NCBI GenBank assembly: GCA_949825065.1
Contig: OX463849.1
Location: forward strand, 35,111,199 to 35,175,198
Source: Odontocerum albicorne
Lineage: Eukaryota > Arthropoda > Insecta > Trichoptera > Odontoceridae
Length of the DNA stretch: 64,000 bases
Direction of reading: 5' to 3'
In this document: in pieces, positions 33,666-43,394 of the stretch
Layout of the letters: each line of letters begins with the position of its first letter
Numbering within the stretch: the first letter of the stretch is position 1
Notes under the pieces: generated by a model
Database searches by the model: none
Seen by the model: the letters and a program-made list of their open reading frames with translations, nothing else
Told to the model about the DNA's origin: nothing
Made by a program: the position numbers and the translations under genes

Positions 33666-34297
33666 TATGAATGTACGCATTGTAAAATTCGTCATAGTTG
33701 ATGATTAAAACCGCATCATATCAAACTGTTTCATTTTAAATGAAATCAAACTAAATTGAAAAGAAAATTTGAACAATTTTCCAAATATCCATTTACAATT
33801 ATGAATATTCTCCATATCATCATTTTCGTAATTACTTCCATAAAAAATAAAAGGTATAAATTTTTTCCACCCTAAACGTTAGTAATTAAAAGCAAAGGGT
33901 TATTATTTAAGTAAAGGGTTGTAATTAAATGGTGTGTTAATCAATTATGAATTATGGTCAAGGAACAGATGTGCCCTAGTTGCGCTCGTGACAAGATCAT
34001 TTTAATAGTTTAAACTTGTAATTTTTTTCATAGTTAAAAATATTAAATTAGCACCTATGTACGAATGTACCCATAAATTTCTGTCATTTGATTTGACATG
34101 AGATATTTTGTAAGTTATATTCATTGGATGTTTTACACGCAAAAATAGCTAAAATGTGTTCATATTTTAATCCAGTGATTTTCAAACTGTGCGCCCGAGA
34201 GATGTTCGAAAAATCGAATAATTTAAAGCAATGTTAATTCAATTCCATGATGCACGGTCACAATAATAGTTATAAAAAGACAATTTGTACCATCATA
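33666..34297. other. AT-rich stretch, nothing recognised
   Basis: No open frame with a domain and no repeat landmarks. The tandem phrase 'aaagggttattatttaagtaa' recurs once nearby (33895-33930). Confidence 0.5.
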
Positions 34298-34940
34298 AAT
34301 CTTCCGATAGGTGATCATAACACATTTGGCTTTAGGTGTAATGTAATGAGGTGTATGGCCGCGTGGTAACGACCGTGCGGAAGGTCGCCAGTTACAACCC
34401 CGCAATGTGCTACTTTTCTTGAATCACACAGGCATGTTTTCCACCGAATAATCGGATGTATAAGGATGCTTATGATTTCGGTCATATCTATTAAAAAAAA
34501 AAAGATAAAACATGCCGGTGTTCTCCAATCGTCTTACTTTGGTATGACATCGGATTCAATTGAGCGGGGGGAGGGGGGTGAGTTTGCTTTGCTGTTAAAG
34601 AAAGATAAAAAAAAAAAACATGCCGGTGTCTTCCAATCGTCTTACTTTGGTATGACATCGGGTTCAGTTGAGCGGGGGGAGGGGGGTGAGTTTGCTTTGC
34701 TGTTAAAACAAGAAAAAAAAAAGATAAAACATGCCGGTGTCCTCTAATCGTCTTACTTTGGTATGACATCGGATTCAGTTGAGCAGTGGGAGGGGGATGA
34801 GTTTGCTTTGCTGTTAAAAAAAGAAAAAAATAGGAAACAAAACTCTGCCGCAAACCTTTGCTTTCTAAGTTAATTTACATTAGAATGGTGAGGGGATCTA
34901 CGACTATGAAGTCCAGCAACAACAACGAGTATAATGTATG
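34298..34940 (+). repeat. SINE-B with internal ~110-bp triplication
   Basis: Head 'tggccgcgtggtaacgaccg' and 'gaaggtcgccagttacaacc'. Three tandem copies of the mid-body then follow, each with 'catgccggtgt', 'gtcttactttggtatgacat', 'tgagcgggggga' and 'gagtttgctttgctgttaaa', at 34511, 34619 and 34730. The end is 'tccagcaacaacaacgagta'. Long frames on both strands here come from the repeats. Confidence 0.9.
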
Positions 34941-35826
34941 GATGCAATGGTAATTAATGATCACATTTATTCATTAAAAAATCCTAAAAAGAGTTGCCTT
35001 TAAGTGCTTCCTAAAGCAGCACAAGTCACCTATATCTCTAATACTTAGTGAAAACTTCACCATAATACTACATCTAACGCACACCTCGCAAAATTCAGCT
35101 AGGTTTATGATATTATTAAAGCCTTTATTAAATACTCAAGCTCAGTCAATCCTGGTTAAATTTGTGGTGGCTTACCATGCGAAGCTGGGTTGTCTACGGT
35201 ATCTGTAATAAAAACGAAATATCACTCAAAACTTAATGAAAATGGAAAATCAGGGCTGCTGTGCTTAACATGTTTCCAAGATTAGACAAACTGTGTGATG
35301 AGAATCTACTAGTATTTCACTATTTGATATTTTTATTAAAAAAAACCTTAATACACTTAAGGTGCTTTGAAACGGAAACATTTGAAAACCACTGGTTTTA
35401 TCCATATGTTGAACTATGAATCATAAACATTATCACATTTGTTGACAATTAAGAATGATTCACATCCTAGTTTTTGTTTGAATTAATTGTCTGCATCTCT
35501 GCGAAACGTAATACGAGTAGCATACTGCCATTATTTTTTAATTGATCCAAAATGAATTTTTCACATAAAATGTATTTATTTATTTTATTATTATTTTATT
35601 AAATCAGATGTTTCAACTCTCCCAAAAAATTATTTTAAATATATATTTATTTGTTTATGAAGTAAGTATAAAATTTTTATATAAAAAAGAATATTTAAAA
35701 AAAAGAGGCGTACGACAAAAAAATTGTATTAGATCAACTGGTTCTTGTTGCCATATTATATTGAAGAAGGCAATAAAGGATCTCATAAAAACAAAAAGGA
35801 AAAAAACGAACATGGCATTAATTTTT
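34941..35826. other. No recognised gene; short family I piece
   Basis: 34990-35045 resembles 7065-7135. 35120-35420 is mildly GC-richer ('ttaccatgcgaagctgggtt') but unreadable. A 138-codon frame beginning at 35608 is K/I-rich and runs into the 38-bp satellite, so it is not supported. Confidence 0.45.
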
Positions 35827-36016
35827 AATTATTGTGTTATATTGGATTATACTTCGGCCGTTCCAATTATTGTGTTATATTGGATTGTACTTCGGCCGTT
35901 CCAAATATTGTGTTATATTGGATTATACTTCGGCCGTTTCAATTATTGTGTTATATTGGATTATACTTCGGCCGTTCCAATTATTGTGTTATATTGGATT
36001 ATACTTCGGCTGCATT
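35827..36016. repeat. 38-bp tandem repeat, five copies
   Basis: The unit starts 'aattattgtgttatattgga' and continues 'ttatacttcggccgttcc'; starts are at 35827, 35865, 35903, 35941 and 35979. Only a few substitutions separate copies. Because 38 is not a multiple of 3, the same peptide (WIILRPF / VILDYTSA types) appears in all three plus frames, which explains the overlapping frames here. Confidence 0.97.
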
Positions 36017-36149
36017 CAGTATAACCTGATGTCATATATCATAGATATGTGTGACTTAAACAACATATTCGTATGTTATTTAAAAACATATAAGATAGTG
36101 AATAAATAAATTTCTCCACAGTGTACATATCTTGTTCATAAAGCATATC

Positions 36150-36765
36150 CTTCATTATGGGTGAGAAATGAAACATTGAGGAACTAAAGTAGTTTTGCTA
36201 TTTGGGTAGTATTTTCTCAGAAGATGGAAAAATTACTAGAGATATCAAATGCCATAAATCGATAGGCAACAACGTCAATGGGGTACTAAAACATTTACTC
36301 TCAAACCCAACAGTATCAAAATGTGACAGTCCTCAACAGCATTTTAGTACCAACTTTGATGTATGGAAGGGAAACGTGGACGTAAATAAATATTGCTGAG
36401 AATCAAATCAATTCTACAGAAATAAATGCACTGAGAAGAATACACGGAGTGACAATATATGTCAGAATTCAGAATGAAGTGTTAAAAGAGGAATGTGAAC
36501 TTGAGAGTGATGTGTTGAGTAAGCAGAAGAGGAGCACTCTGAGATGCTTTAGGTGTACACAACGATTGGTTAGTGTAAATGTTAGTGGAAGACGTGGTAG
36601 ATGAAGACCAAGGAAATGTAGGCAATCAGAGAAATCGTAGGAGTTGCATGAGAAGATGTATGAATCTAGAAAAAGCTAAATATGCTTGTCAAGATACGAA
36701 ATTCTGGGGCTCTATTCACTTTGCATGCCACAACAGGATAATAGTGTGTGATGGTATATATGTAC
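36150..36765 (+). mobile_element. RTE-C LINE relic, longest plus copy
   Basis: With corrections the plus strand reads FCYLGSIFSEDGKITRDIKC, AVLVPTLMYGRETW, INALRRIHGVTIYVRIQNEV, then ELESDVLSKQKRSTLRCF and VSGRRGR, with a terminal 'tgccacaacaggataatagt' and tail 'gtgtgatggtatatatgtac'. It covers the region from just after the reverse transcriptase to the 3' end and is the best template for the family. Confidence 0.85.
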
Positions 36766-36923
36766 TTAATGTTTAATAAGTTTTATACGTATTGCTATCT
36801 GAATTAAATATATAGCTTGCTATTAACTTAACCTAGCGAGTTTGATTTATTATCGCTACAAAATTATATATTGTATTATTTTACAATTTAGTTATACACA
36901 GTACATCCAATTGAGCCTATTAC

Positions 36924-38489
36924 CAGTAGCGGCTGGCTCATTAGTGCTTTCGTGCGCCGAACTACTGAATTTATATAACAATAAACACCTAAAGAAGTAT
37001 AGCGAAAATTTATATTATCATAACAATATTTATGAAAAATAATATATATTTATGTCGACATGGCTCACTACAATATGCAACTCTATTTGTTAGAGCACAT
37101 TTTTTGCATACATGTGTTTTGCATTCGGACGCATTCTGCGAGCAGGTAGGAAGATACCCGAAGTCCGTGCGTATTTGGAATCGTCCCAAATCTTTCGAAA
37201 AATTGATGATTTACTCACAATTAGAAGAGAACAGAAAATCTTGAGACAGCTATATTTGAATAGGAATTTCTAGGAATTCTTAGTCTTTGTAGTGCGTGCA
37301 CGTGATCCCGGAATCATCCAAGTGGCGCGTTTGACAAGTCGCTGGGATAGTAATACATCAATTTAAAGTTTTTTTTAAATATGACCACCGCAGAGAAGGG
37401 ATGATTTGTTCCTACCGTTCAAACTGGTGCGTCTTTTTAGTACATGTATCTTTGCGAGTATATGTCTCCAAATTAACAAACGTTTTTGCTTACCTAATTA
37501 GGTACCGACTTTCTTCCTTTATTGTTTTGTTTAGTTAATTTGTAATTAATTCCGTTTTCGATTTCAATGATATTTTTGCAGTTTCGTCACGTGGCTAAAC
37601 GCTTCTTTAACTATCTATATAATATTACGAGCCATTTGCAGGATAAACATAACTATTTCGATTATTTATTGTGTTTGTTTGCGTAAATTTTTCCAAAAAA
37701 TTCTGCCACACCGTAATATTTTATTCAAACAATTGCAATTTAAGAATTTAGATCCCGTTATAATTCGTAACCATATCAGTGAGTTTGAAAAATGTGTAAA
37801 TCCACGGACAATTTTCTTGGACCACCGACTAAACGAATAAAAACCTCGAAGTCAAGTTATTTGTAAAGAAGTCTGCTATACAATTTTGTGTGAAATGAAA
37901 CAACGTTTTGCATTCAGTAATCACCTAACTGCAGCAAAATTATTATATAGCGAAAAATTTACTGAGTATACTCGTAGGTCAAAATTTCCCGAACATGATT
38001 TTATTTTGACGGTAAAAACATACGATTTTTTAAATAAAGTTCAATTCAACGGTGAACTCAGTGCAATTTATGCTCGCGATGATTTTGCCAATGCTGAGGG
38101 CTCTTGTCTATTTTACAACTTTGTTATAATACTGGTTTACTAGAAGATTTTTCTCAGACTGTAAAGTTACTTAAACTCGTATGCACTATTCCAATGACTT
38201 ATGTTGAGAGTGAAAGGTGTTTCTCTACGTTAAAAAGGATAAAATCATTTTTGAGAAATACGATGAGACAGGACAGACTGAACGCTTTATCAATATTAAA
38301 CATCGAAAAAGAGCTAATTCAGTATATACCTGAGTTTAATAAGATTCATTGGGTCTTCGCTAAACAAAAAGAGCGAAGAATAGAACTTATTTATAAATAG
38401 GTATGTAATTTTTTTTTTCTTTATATTATTTGGTATTTGGATACCTACTCTGGTGAACCCCCAATTATTTGGTCCACCGGCCGCCACTG
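36924..38489 (+). mobile_element. hAT transposon, 1,566 bp, with perfect 8-bp target duplication
   Basis: The left end begins CAGTAGCGGCTGG and the reverse complement of the right end begins CAGTGGCGGCCGG. The identical octamer cctattac flanks both sides (36916-36923 and 38490-38497). An 8-bp duplication and CAG(T/C)G-type ends are typical of hAT elements. The element is shorter than an autonomous copy, carries only the transposase C-terminus, and has lost most of its 5' coding part. Confidence 0.95.
37886..38400 (+). pseudogene. ZMYM1/TTF-type hAT transposase C-terminus, frameshifted
   Basis: The first frame reads MKQRFAFSNHLTAAKLLYSE ... VQFNGELSAIYARDDFANAE. Near 38095-38105 the frame changes and continues LLEDFSQTVKLLKLVCTIPM then ESERCFSTLKRIKSFLRN, MRQDRLNALSILNIEKELIQ and VFAKQKERRIELIYK. 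The second part is the hAT dimerisation domain (E-(A/S)-E-R-x-F-S-x-L-K-R-I-K-(S/T)-x-(L/M)-R-N). One frameshift and loss of the N-terminal BED finger and catalytic core make it non-functional. Confidence 0.92.
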
Positions 38490-38779
38490 CCTATTACCAT
38501 ATGGCATTCTCTTCCAACCAACAAGAAAAACTATAAAGAAGCCTTAAGTGTAAAGCAGACTGGAATTATTTAAAAAATAAATTGAGGTCCAACAGGAATT
38601 ATACCCGTTATCCACAGATCAGAAGACATACTTTTAACAACAAAGCCACGAAGGTCGTCGTATTTTTCCTTAAATCAATAGGTTTATATTTAATATTTAG
38701 ACTTTTGTCGTATAACTTAATTTAGTTTCAAATTACCAACTTTCATGAATTTCCTTTATATCAATGAATAATTTTTACT

Positions 38780-38890
38780 TTTCATATATGATTATAATAT
38801 ATAGCAAATATAATTAATAGGAATCAAACCCGTTACCCTCGTATCAGAAGACATATATTTTACCAACAAGGCCACGAAGGTAGTCGTAGT
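38780..38890 (-). repeat. SINE-A head fragment
   Basis: 'taggaatcaaacccgttacc' (antisense B box) and 'ttaccaacaaggccacgaag' (antisense A box region) are clear. The core is missing. It lies just downstream of the hAT-interrupted copy and resembles its head closely. Confidence 0.65.
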
Positions 38891-39465
38891 TTCCTTAAAC
38901 TAATTAGTTTTAAATTAATGAAGGATTATTTTCTTCTCATGAAAACAAATACATTAAATATTTTTACTAGCGACTTGAGCAGGGGAGGGTTAAAATTTAT
39001 GAGACAGTGTTTCACGTTATAATTATAACAGTAACAATACTTCATTTCGGTCAAGTTTCGTCAGATGGGGTGAGTTTCTTACCATTACAATAAAGCTACA
39101 AACAGTCCAAGAAAGGGTTGCAACTTAAGTTTGTAATATCGGTCGTTAATATTTAGTGCACTTACTCAAATTGCGAATAAGTCAAGGTGTAAGCCGAACA
39201 CAAAGGGTATGCGGAGCTCTTTGATTGCGATAATATTGGTCCTTCTGTCCAACCTCTGTGACCCCCTCACTATTACTTGGTATATGCTGTTTCATTATCG
39301 TAACTTAATCAATATTAATAAATTATACGAGCAAATTATTGCTTTTAGTTTTTCTTAACAAATTAACTTTTTTTTGTATATATTATGTTCTAAGAACTCT
39401 TCATTGGGGGAGATATGGTCCTGGGCCTTCTGAGCCTTGGCCTGCTGTGTGCTTTTATATACGTT
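38891..39465. other. No gene; mildly GC-richer at 38980-39250
   Basis: 'gacttgagcaggggagggtt', 'tttcgtcagatggggtgagt' and 'ccttctgtccaacctctgtg' are apparently single-copy. No coding frame is supported. Confidence 0.35.
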
Positions 39466-39828
39466 AAGGTGTATAGCTGCACTATAACGCAATGGATTTC
39501 CGTGCGAAAGGTCGCCGGCTCGAATCCCACGTTGTGCTACTCCCCTCGAACGACTCAGACATTTTTTTGTCCTAGTACTCGGGGGTATAATGATATCTAT
39601 GATTTCGGTAATGTATACATTCTTTAAAAAAATGGAAAAAATACATGTGGATGTTGCATCGGATCGGTACAACGGTGTAGCCGGTGAGTTTGCTGGTGTG
39701 TAGTGGCTCATTACTAAAATATGAGACATAAAGAAAGAAACAAAACTCCACGACATAGCTTCGCTTACCAGCTGAATTGACGTTGGAATAACGAGGAGAT
39801 CCTCAACTTCGAGGCCCGACAACGATAC
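39466..39828 (+). repeat. SINE-B, full length
   Basis: Head 'ggtgtatagctgcactataa' and 'ggtcgccggctcgaatccca'. Body 'gtgctactcccctcgaacga', 'atctatgatttcggtaatgt', 'gtgagtttgctggtgtgtag', 'cacgacatagcttcgcttac' and the end 'gaggcccgacaacgatactt'. The 155-codon minus frame across it is spurious. Confidence 0.88.
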
Positions 39829-39899
39829 TTTACGGTTGGTAGTATCTAAGTACGGACTGCTTTTTTTAATGTTTGTATCTTATTTTTTGATGTTTATAT

Positions 39900-40080
39900 A
39901 AGAACATATTTACTTTGTGATTTCAATCGCAATTTATATCCAACATTATTTAAAATCATGCCAAACCATTCTCTCGGCATGTTCAAACCATCTTAAGGCT
40001 CTTTTATTCATCTTACTTAATGTATTCATTTCTGATGTTTTTAATAATCAGCCCAACAGAAGGTATCATTCTTCGTCGTT
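39900..40080 (-). mobile_element. RTE-C fragment
   Basis: 'ggcatgttcaaaccatctta', 'aggctcttttattcatctta' and 'atgtattcatttctgatgtt' match the antisense of the KKSTLRWFGHxE part of RTE-C. The rest is too decayed. Confidence 0.5.
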
Positions 40081-40264
40081 ATTGAATATTTATTTATTTC
40101 TGAAAAACATCTAATGTCTTTGCGGTCAGGGTTAAATTCACCCTCTTATTCGTAGGGGCGTATCTCGATTGTAAAAATGTTATGAGATGAACCTTTTTAT
40201 AACCTATCCCTCTCAGTTGTATTTTTCCATTACCTTAACATGTATAATATGTGTTACCACAGAA

Positions 40265-40360
40265 GACCTCTGTAACCTTGTGGTAAGATTCTTTACATCC
40301 ACCCGGGGGTTTCGGGTTCAATTTCCGATGGTCCCAAAAAAAAGGGTGCCAGTGTGATAA
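40265..40360 (+). repeat. SINE-A head fragment
   Basis: 'gtaaccttgtggtaagattc' (A box) and 'ggtttcgggttcaatttccg' (B box) followed by 'ggtgccagtgtgataagttt'. The core is not found. Confidence 0.65.
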
Positions 40361-41141
40361 GTTTTCTTCTAGTAACGTTACTCGCACAGTGTTGCCAACA
40401 TGTTTAAAGACGAACCGCGAGTTATGTGTCTACTTCAGAAGCTTTGATTACTGGGGTCTTAAAACAAAATTGTATCTCGGCCACGCTCTTCAATATGTCT
40501 GAAACACGAATTCGGATATATTGATAGATACCTACCATACGATTAAAAAAACTAACAGAATATATTCATATACCACATTGAGAGTATTTAATGAATTATG
40601 TACTATTATTTTTTTACCTAATTATATGCCTTCATATATTTTTTTCCAAAAACAAATCATCGTTGAAAACCCTGAAACTCCAAACCATAGGTTGAAAAAA
40701 TCGTAATTTTCAAATCACTAGTTAATTTATTAAAATGACCGAAATCTGGTAAAAGCACTAAACTTGATTCGCCGTTACTTGTAACTGCATACAGAATACT
40801 AATATCCTTTCCACTCACTTTTAATCACTTGAATGAATCAGGCTTGTTTTCAGGACATCCTATAGATGTGTCTAAGTATTTAACGCGACACGAATACGGA
40901 ATACAGATCGGGAGACGTCTCCAGGAATTGAGGTCTGCAATTATTTAGCGAGGACCAGGACTCGCAGAAGTGGTCGAGAAATTTGAATAGATAGAGTCAT
41001 CTCACATCTTACACCGCACACAATAAGAGGAGGAGGGCCAAGAACTTAGCACTTCACTTAAGTGAATACAGTGGCGGGGAGTAAACCTTAAATTAATTAA
41101 AATATTTTATATTAAATTGCTTTGTTATTTCACTAATTTAG
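40361..41141. other. No supported gene; GC-richer block with a stop-riddled frame
   Basis: 40840-41060 is GC-richer than its surroundings. One plus frame reads GRRLQELRSAII, stop, RGPGLAEVVEKFE, stop, IESSHILHRTQ, stop, EEEGQELSTSLK, stop. It looks protein-like apart from four stops, so it may be a decayed coding fragment or simply the antisense of one. I do not recognise it. Confidence 0.3.
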
Positions 41142-41259
41142 GTACATCGATCCACGGCACGAAGCACTTCTTTCTACCTCCTATTTTGAGGATATCGAGG
41201 TTCATCATCCCAGGCAACATTATGCAGATATATATGAAAGCAATGCTCAAGTTCAACTG
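41142..41259 (+). CDS. Candidate internal exon of an unknown gene
   Basis: A pyrimidine-rich stretch ending 'tttcactaatttag' precedes a GC-richer segment that is open in the frame starting TAC at 41143: YIDPRHEALLSTSYFEDIEV, HHPRQHYADIYESNAQVQL. A weak donor 'actg/gtatca' would end it at 41259. Composition and amino acid balance look more like a real protein than the surrounding frames. However, another plus frame and a minus frame are open too, no domain is recognised and the donor is poor. Confidence 0.25.
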
Positions 41260-41329
41260 GTATCATGTTTCGTCGGAAGTGTATTCACCTAAAAGAAAAG
41301 GCAGTCATTGACTAGTTTTATTTGGAAAC

Positions 41330-41450
41330 GTTGATGGCACCGTTACAAAGTGGTTATCATGCTTTATTTACATCAAGGATTCCCGGGTTTGATTCCCAGT
41401 GAACAAGTCTTATTTATATTAATTTTATTCAGTAAGGTACCCACATAAAT
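41330..41450 (+). repeat. SINE-A head fragment
   Basis: 'ccgttacaaagtggttatca' (A box-like) and 'ttcccgggtttgattcccag' (B box) are followed by weak matches to the linker. The core is missing. Confidence 0.5.
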
Positions 41451-42464
41451 TCTTGGAGCACTCTTGGAATACTTTATATAACGAAAAGACGTTATAAAGA
41501 TTCCTAATTAGTTTAAACGTTATTATAATATTTAATATTAGTTGTACTTGTATGTCATGGACTGCACAAGTAAAGAATTTTAACGGAAACAGGTTAAGAA
41601 TCAACTAAACGATGGTTTCAGGGATAATCCAGGCACACTTCTTAAAGAGAAATCCTGATTTCATGATTCACCTGTGTGCAATTGTGTATTATAAAAATAC
41701 ATTTACCTTAGCATATAAAGTAAATTAACCACTTTTAAGCCATATTTTTTTATGAAATACTTCATTAATTTATATTTCTGGAAAAAAACACTGTTTTTTT
41801 TTTCAGATATTAAAAAATGTATTATTTCATTTCATTAATTCTCGCGACTCGTATTTCTGCCTTCTATCGCAAGGTTCTTTTCAGACAGAACATATTAGGG
41901 AAATAAATGGAATAACAATGCATTCATCACTAAATTTTCTAATTTGCCGTTCCACAAAGTAAAAACCTTAGACAAATTATTGATTTTTTGGCACTACAAA
42001 AGGTGTCGATTGTTTTTTTTTCAAGTGCAAAAGGCTTCGGACGTTTAATTTTTTTTTACAAGAAAATAATTTCACTAACAATCTTGTTTCTTCCCTACGC
42101 CGCTGAAGTCTCACCCAACATCCTGTTTATAAACTGCGGCCAATCCGTTATCCGGTCGTTCCGCCGTTATGCGGAATGCTGTAAGGTAAATCCGCGTCGT
42201 TATTCAGCGTAACGCCGCTACCACTACCCACCACCCTTCCTTGCTTGCCATTATGCCAGCAGTAGCACACAATACAACTAACTCCTTCAGAACTAGCACC
42301 ACCACTGGACACATTTAAACTAAATGCATATAAAATTCAGGAAGTTTTGATTAACACGTATCAGATAAATAATACTTCTTAATTGAAATATCGTATTACG
42401 TAGATACAAATAATCAAACCGTCTCCCTTTCAAAGTAGATAGATATTACTTTGAAAGTTAGTTA
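41451..42464. other. AT-rich; family J piece and a GC-richer island
   Basis: 41840-41965, read on minus, resembles 52150-52210 and 63000-63100 ('ggtagaaa(t/g)acgtgt...' type; family J). The island 42090-42260 ('aactgcggccaatccgttat', 'gttccgccgttatgcggaat', 'cagcgtaacgccgctaccac') is single-copy, except that it shares GCGTAACGCCG with the island at 54650-54860. Confidence 0.4.
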
Positions 42465-42620
42465 TTAGACAGCGTCACACTTTCCTATCGTGACACACAA
42501 CTTTCGCCTCTTCCACATTCATACACCTCCTTCAACTCTTACGTTTCCTCTGACTTCATACATTTCCTTCATTCAAAATTTAGTTTCCTTGATTCAACCA
42601 TACATTCCTCGATCTTCTTC
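42465..42620 (-). mobile_element. RTE-C LINE relic, 3' part
   Basis: On plus the antisense reads 'agcgtcacactttcctatcg', 'cttccacattcatacacctc', 'ttcattcaaaatttagtttc', 'cttgattcaaccatacattc'. Same order as in 31100-31800. Confidence 0.7.
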
Positions 42621-42887
42621 TTCGGATCAAGTATCCTAAAGATTTTTTTAAGATGGTGCACGGATGTTGATGAGACAAAAGTTAAAAAAAAAATGGCTCT
42701 TGGCTATTTCTACCTACTCAGATAGGGCAACTGTAAAATAGTATACCATATTTGCATAGATAAGGGTATTTTTTATTGAAAACACGCAAGAGAAAAAATA
42801 TTAATATGCAAATGCGGGAATGTACTCGTACTTTATTAAATGTCCGTAGCCATCACTATCTTGACCAAAAAATTTAGCATAAAAATG

Positions 42888-42960
42888 GTCAAGCGTGAAG
42901 CGCGGGTGTCAAACTCGCAAAATTGTGCACCGCTCAGCACGTTAACCACAGGACCTTGTT
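42888..42960 (-). repeat. tRNA-like SINE head of another type
   Basis: On minus: AAGGTCCTGTGGTTAACGTG (A box) and GCGAGTTTGACACCCGCGCT (B box). The head is distinct from those of SINE-A and SINE-B. No body follows that I recognise, and it cannot fold as a complete tRNA by eye. Confidence 0.45.
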
Positions 42961-43129
42961 TAATTAATTGTAATTTGTATATACATACATGATAACACAT
43001 TATATATTTTGCCAGATGATAAATTGCATTCAATTTATATTACCAACCAACTTACGTTTAATGCTATTTATTAATATTAATGATCAACTTTTAGAAAACG
43101 ATGAAAGAATACGTATGTTCAATTACCCA

Positions 43130-43340
43130 ATTTCTCCACCAGTGTAAGCGGAGATAGATCGCTATAAATATTTTTTCCCTTCCCTATACACGATATCATA
43201 TATTTTCTCTGATTTTTCTAACTCTTTACATTTTTTTTTCACGTGGTACAACCATACTTTGATCAAACATCGTCAAGCCACATATTCTTCTACACGAGCT
43301 TGCATTTCAATGGGATATATTTTGCTCGTTTCTTTCACTA
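43130..43340 (-). mobile_element. RTE-C LINE relic
   Basis: On plus the antisense is decayed but ordered: 'ccaccagtgtaagcggagat', 'tttctctgatttttctaact', 'acgtggtacaaccatacttt', 'gatcaaacatcgtcaagcca', 'ctacacgagcttgcatttca'. Confidence 0.5.
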
Positions 43341-43346
43341 TATACC

Positions 43347-43394
43347 AATTTTATTCGTATTCCAAAGTTACCCCTTTGGAATGCGAATAAAATT
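43347..43394. repeat. 21-bp inverted repeat with 6-nt loop
   Basis: 'aattttattcgtattccaaa(g)' at 43347-43367 pairs with '(c)tttggaatgcgaataaaatt' at 43374-43394 with one mismatch. It can form a stable short hairpin. Confidence 0.85.

Larger units (their letters stand above)
36866..38665 (-). repeat. SINE-A split by the hAT insertion
   Basis: The antisense tail 'cacagtacatccaattgagc' lies before the hAT. The rest, 'catatggcattctcttccaa', 'gaagccttaagtgtaaagca', 'caggaattatacccgttatc' and 'acaaagccacgaaggtcgtc', lies after it. Removing the hAT and one copy of cctattac restores a contiguous SINE-A. The SINE is therefore older than the hAT. Confidence 0.9.

Noticed and set aside
34466..34853. 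Frames of 93 and 120 codons on opposite strands
   Set aside because: They are produced by the triplicated SINE-B body and its A-rich tracts.
35608..36109. Three overlapping plus frames with repeated VILDYTSA/WIILRPF peptides
   Set aside because: The 38-bp satellite is not a multiple of three, so the same peptide appears in every frame. The non-repeat part has no domain.
39355..39822. 155-codon minus frame
   Set aside because: It lies across a full-length SINE-B on plus; equivalent frames are not conserved in other copies.
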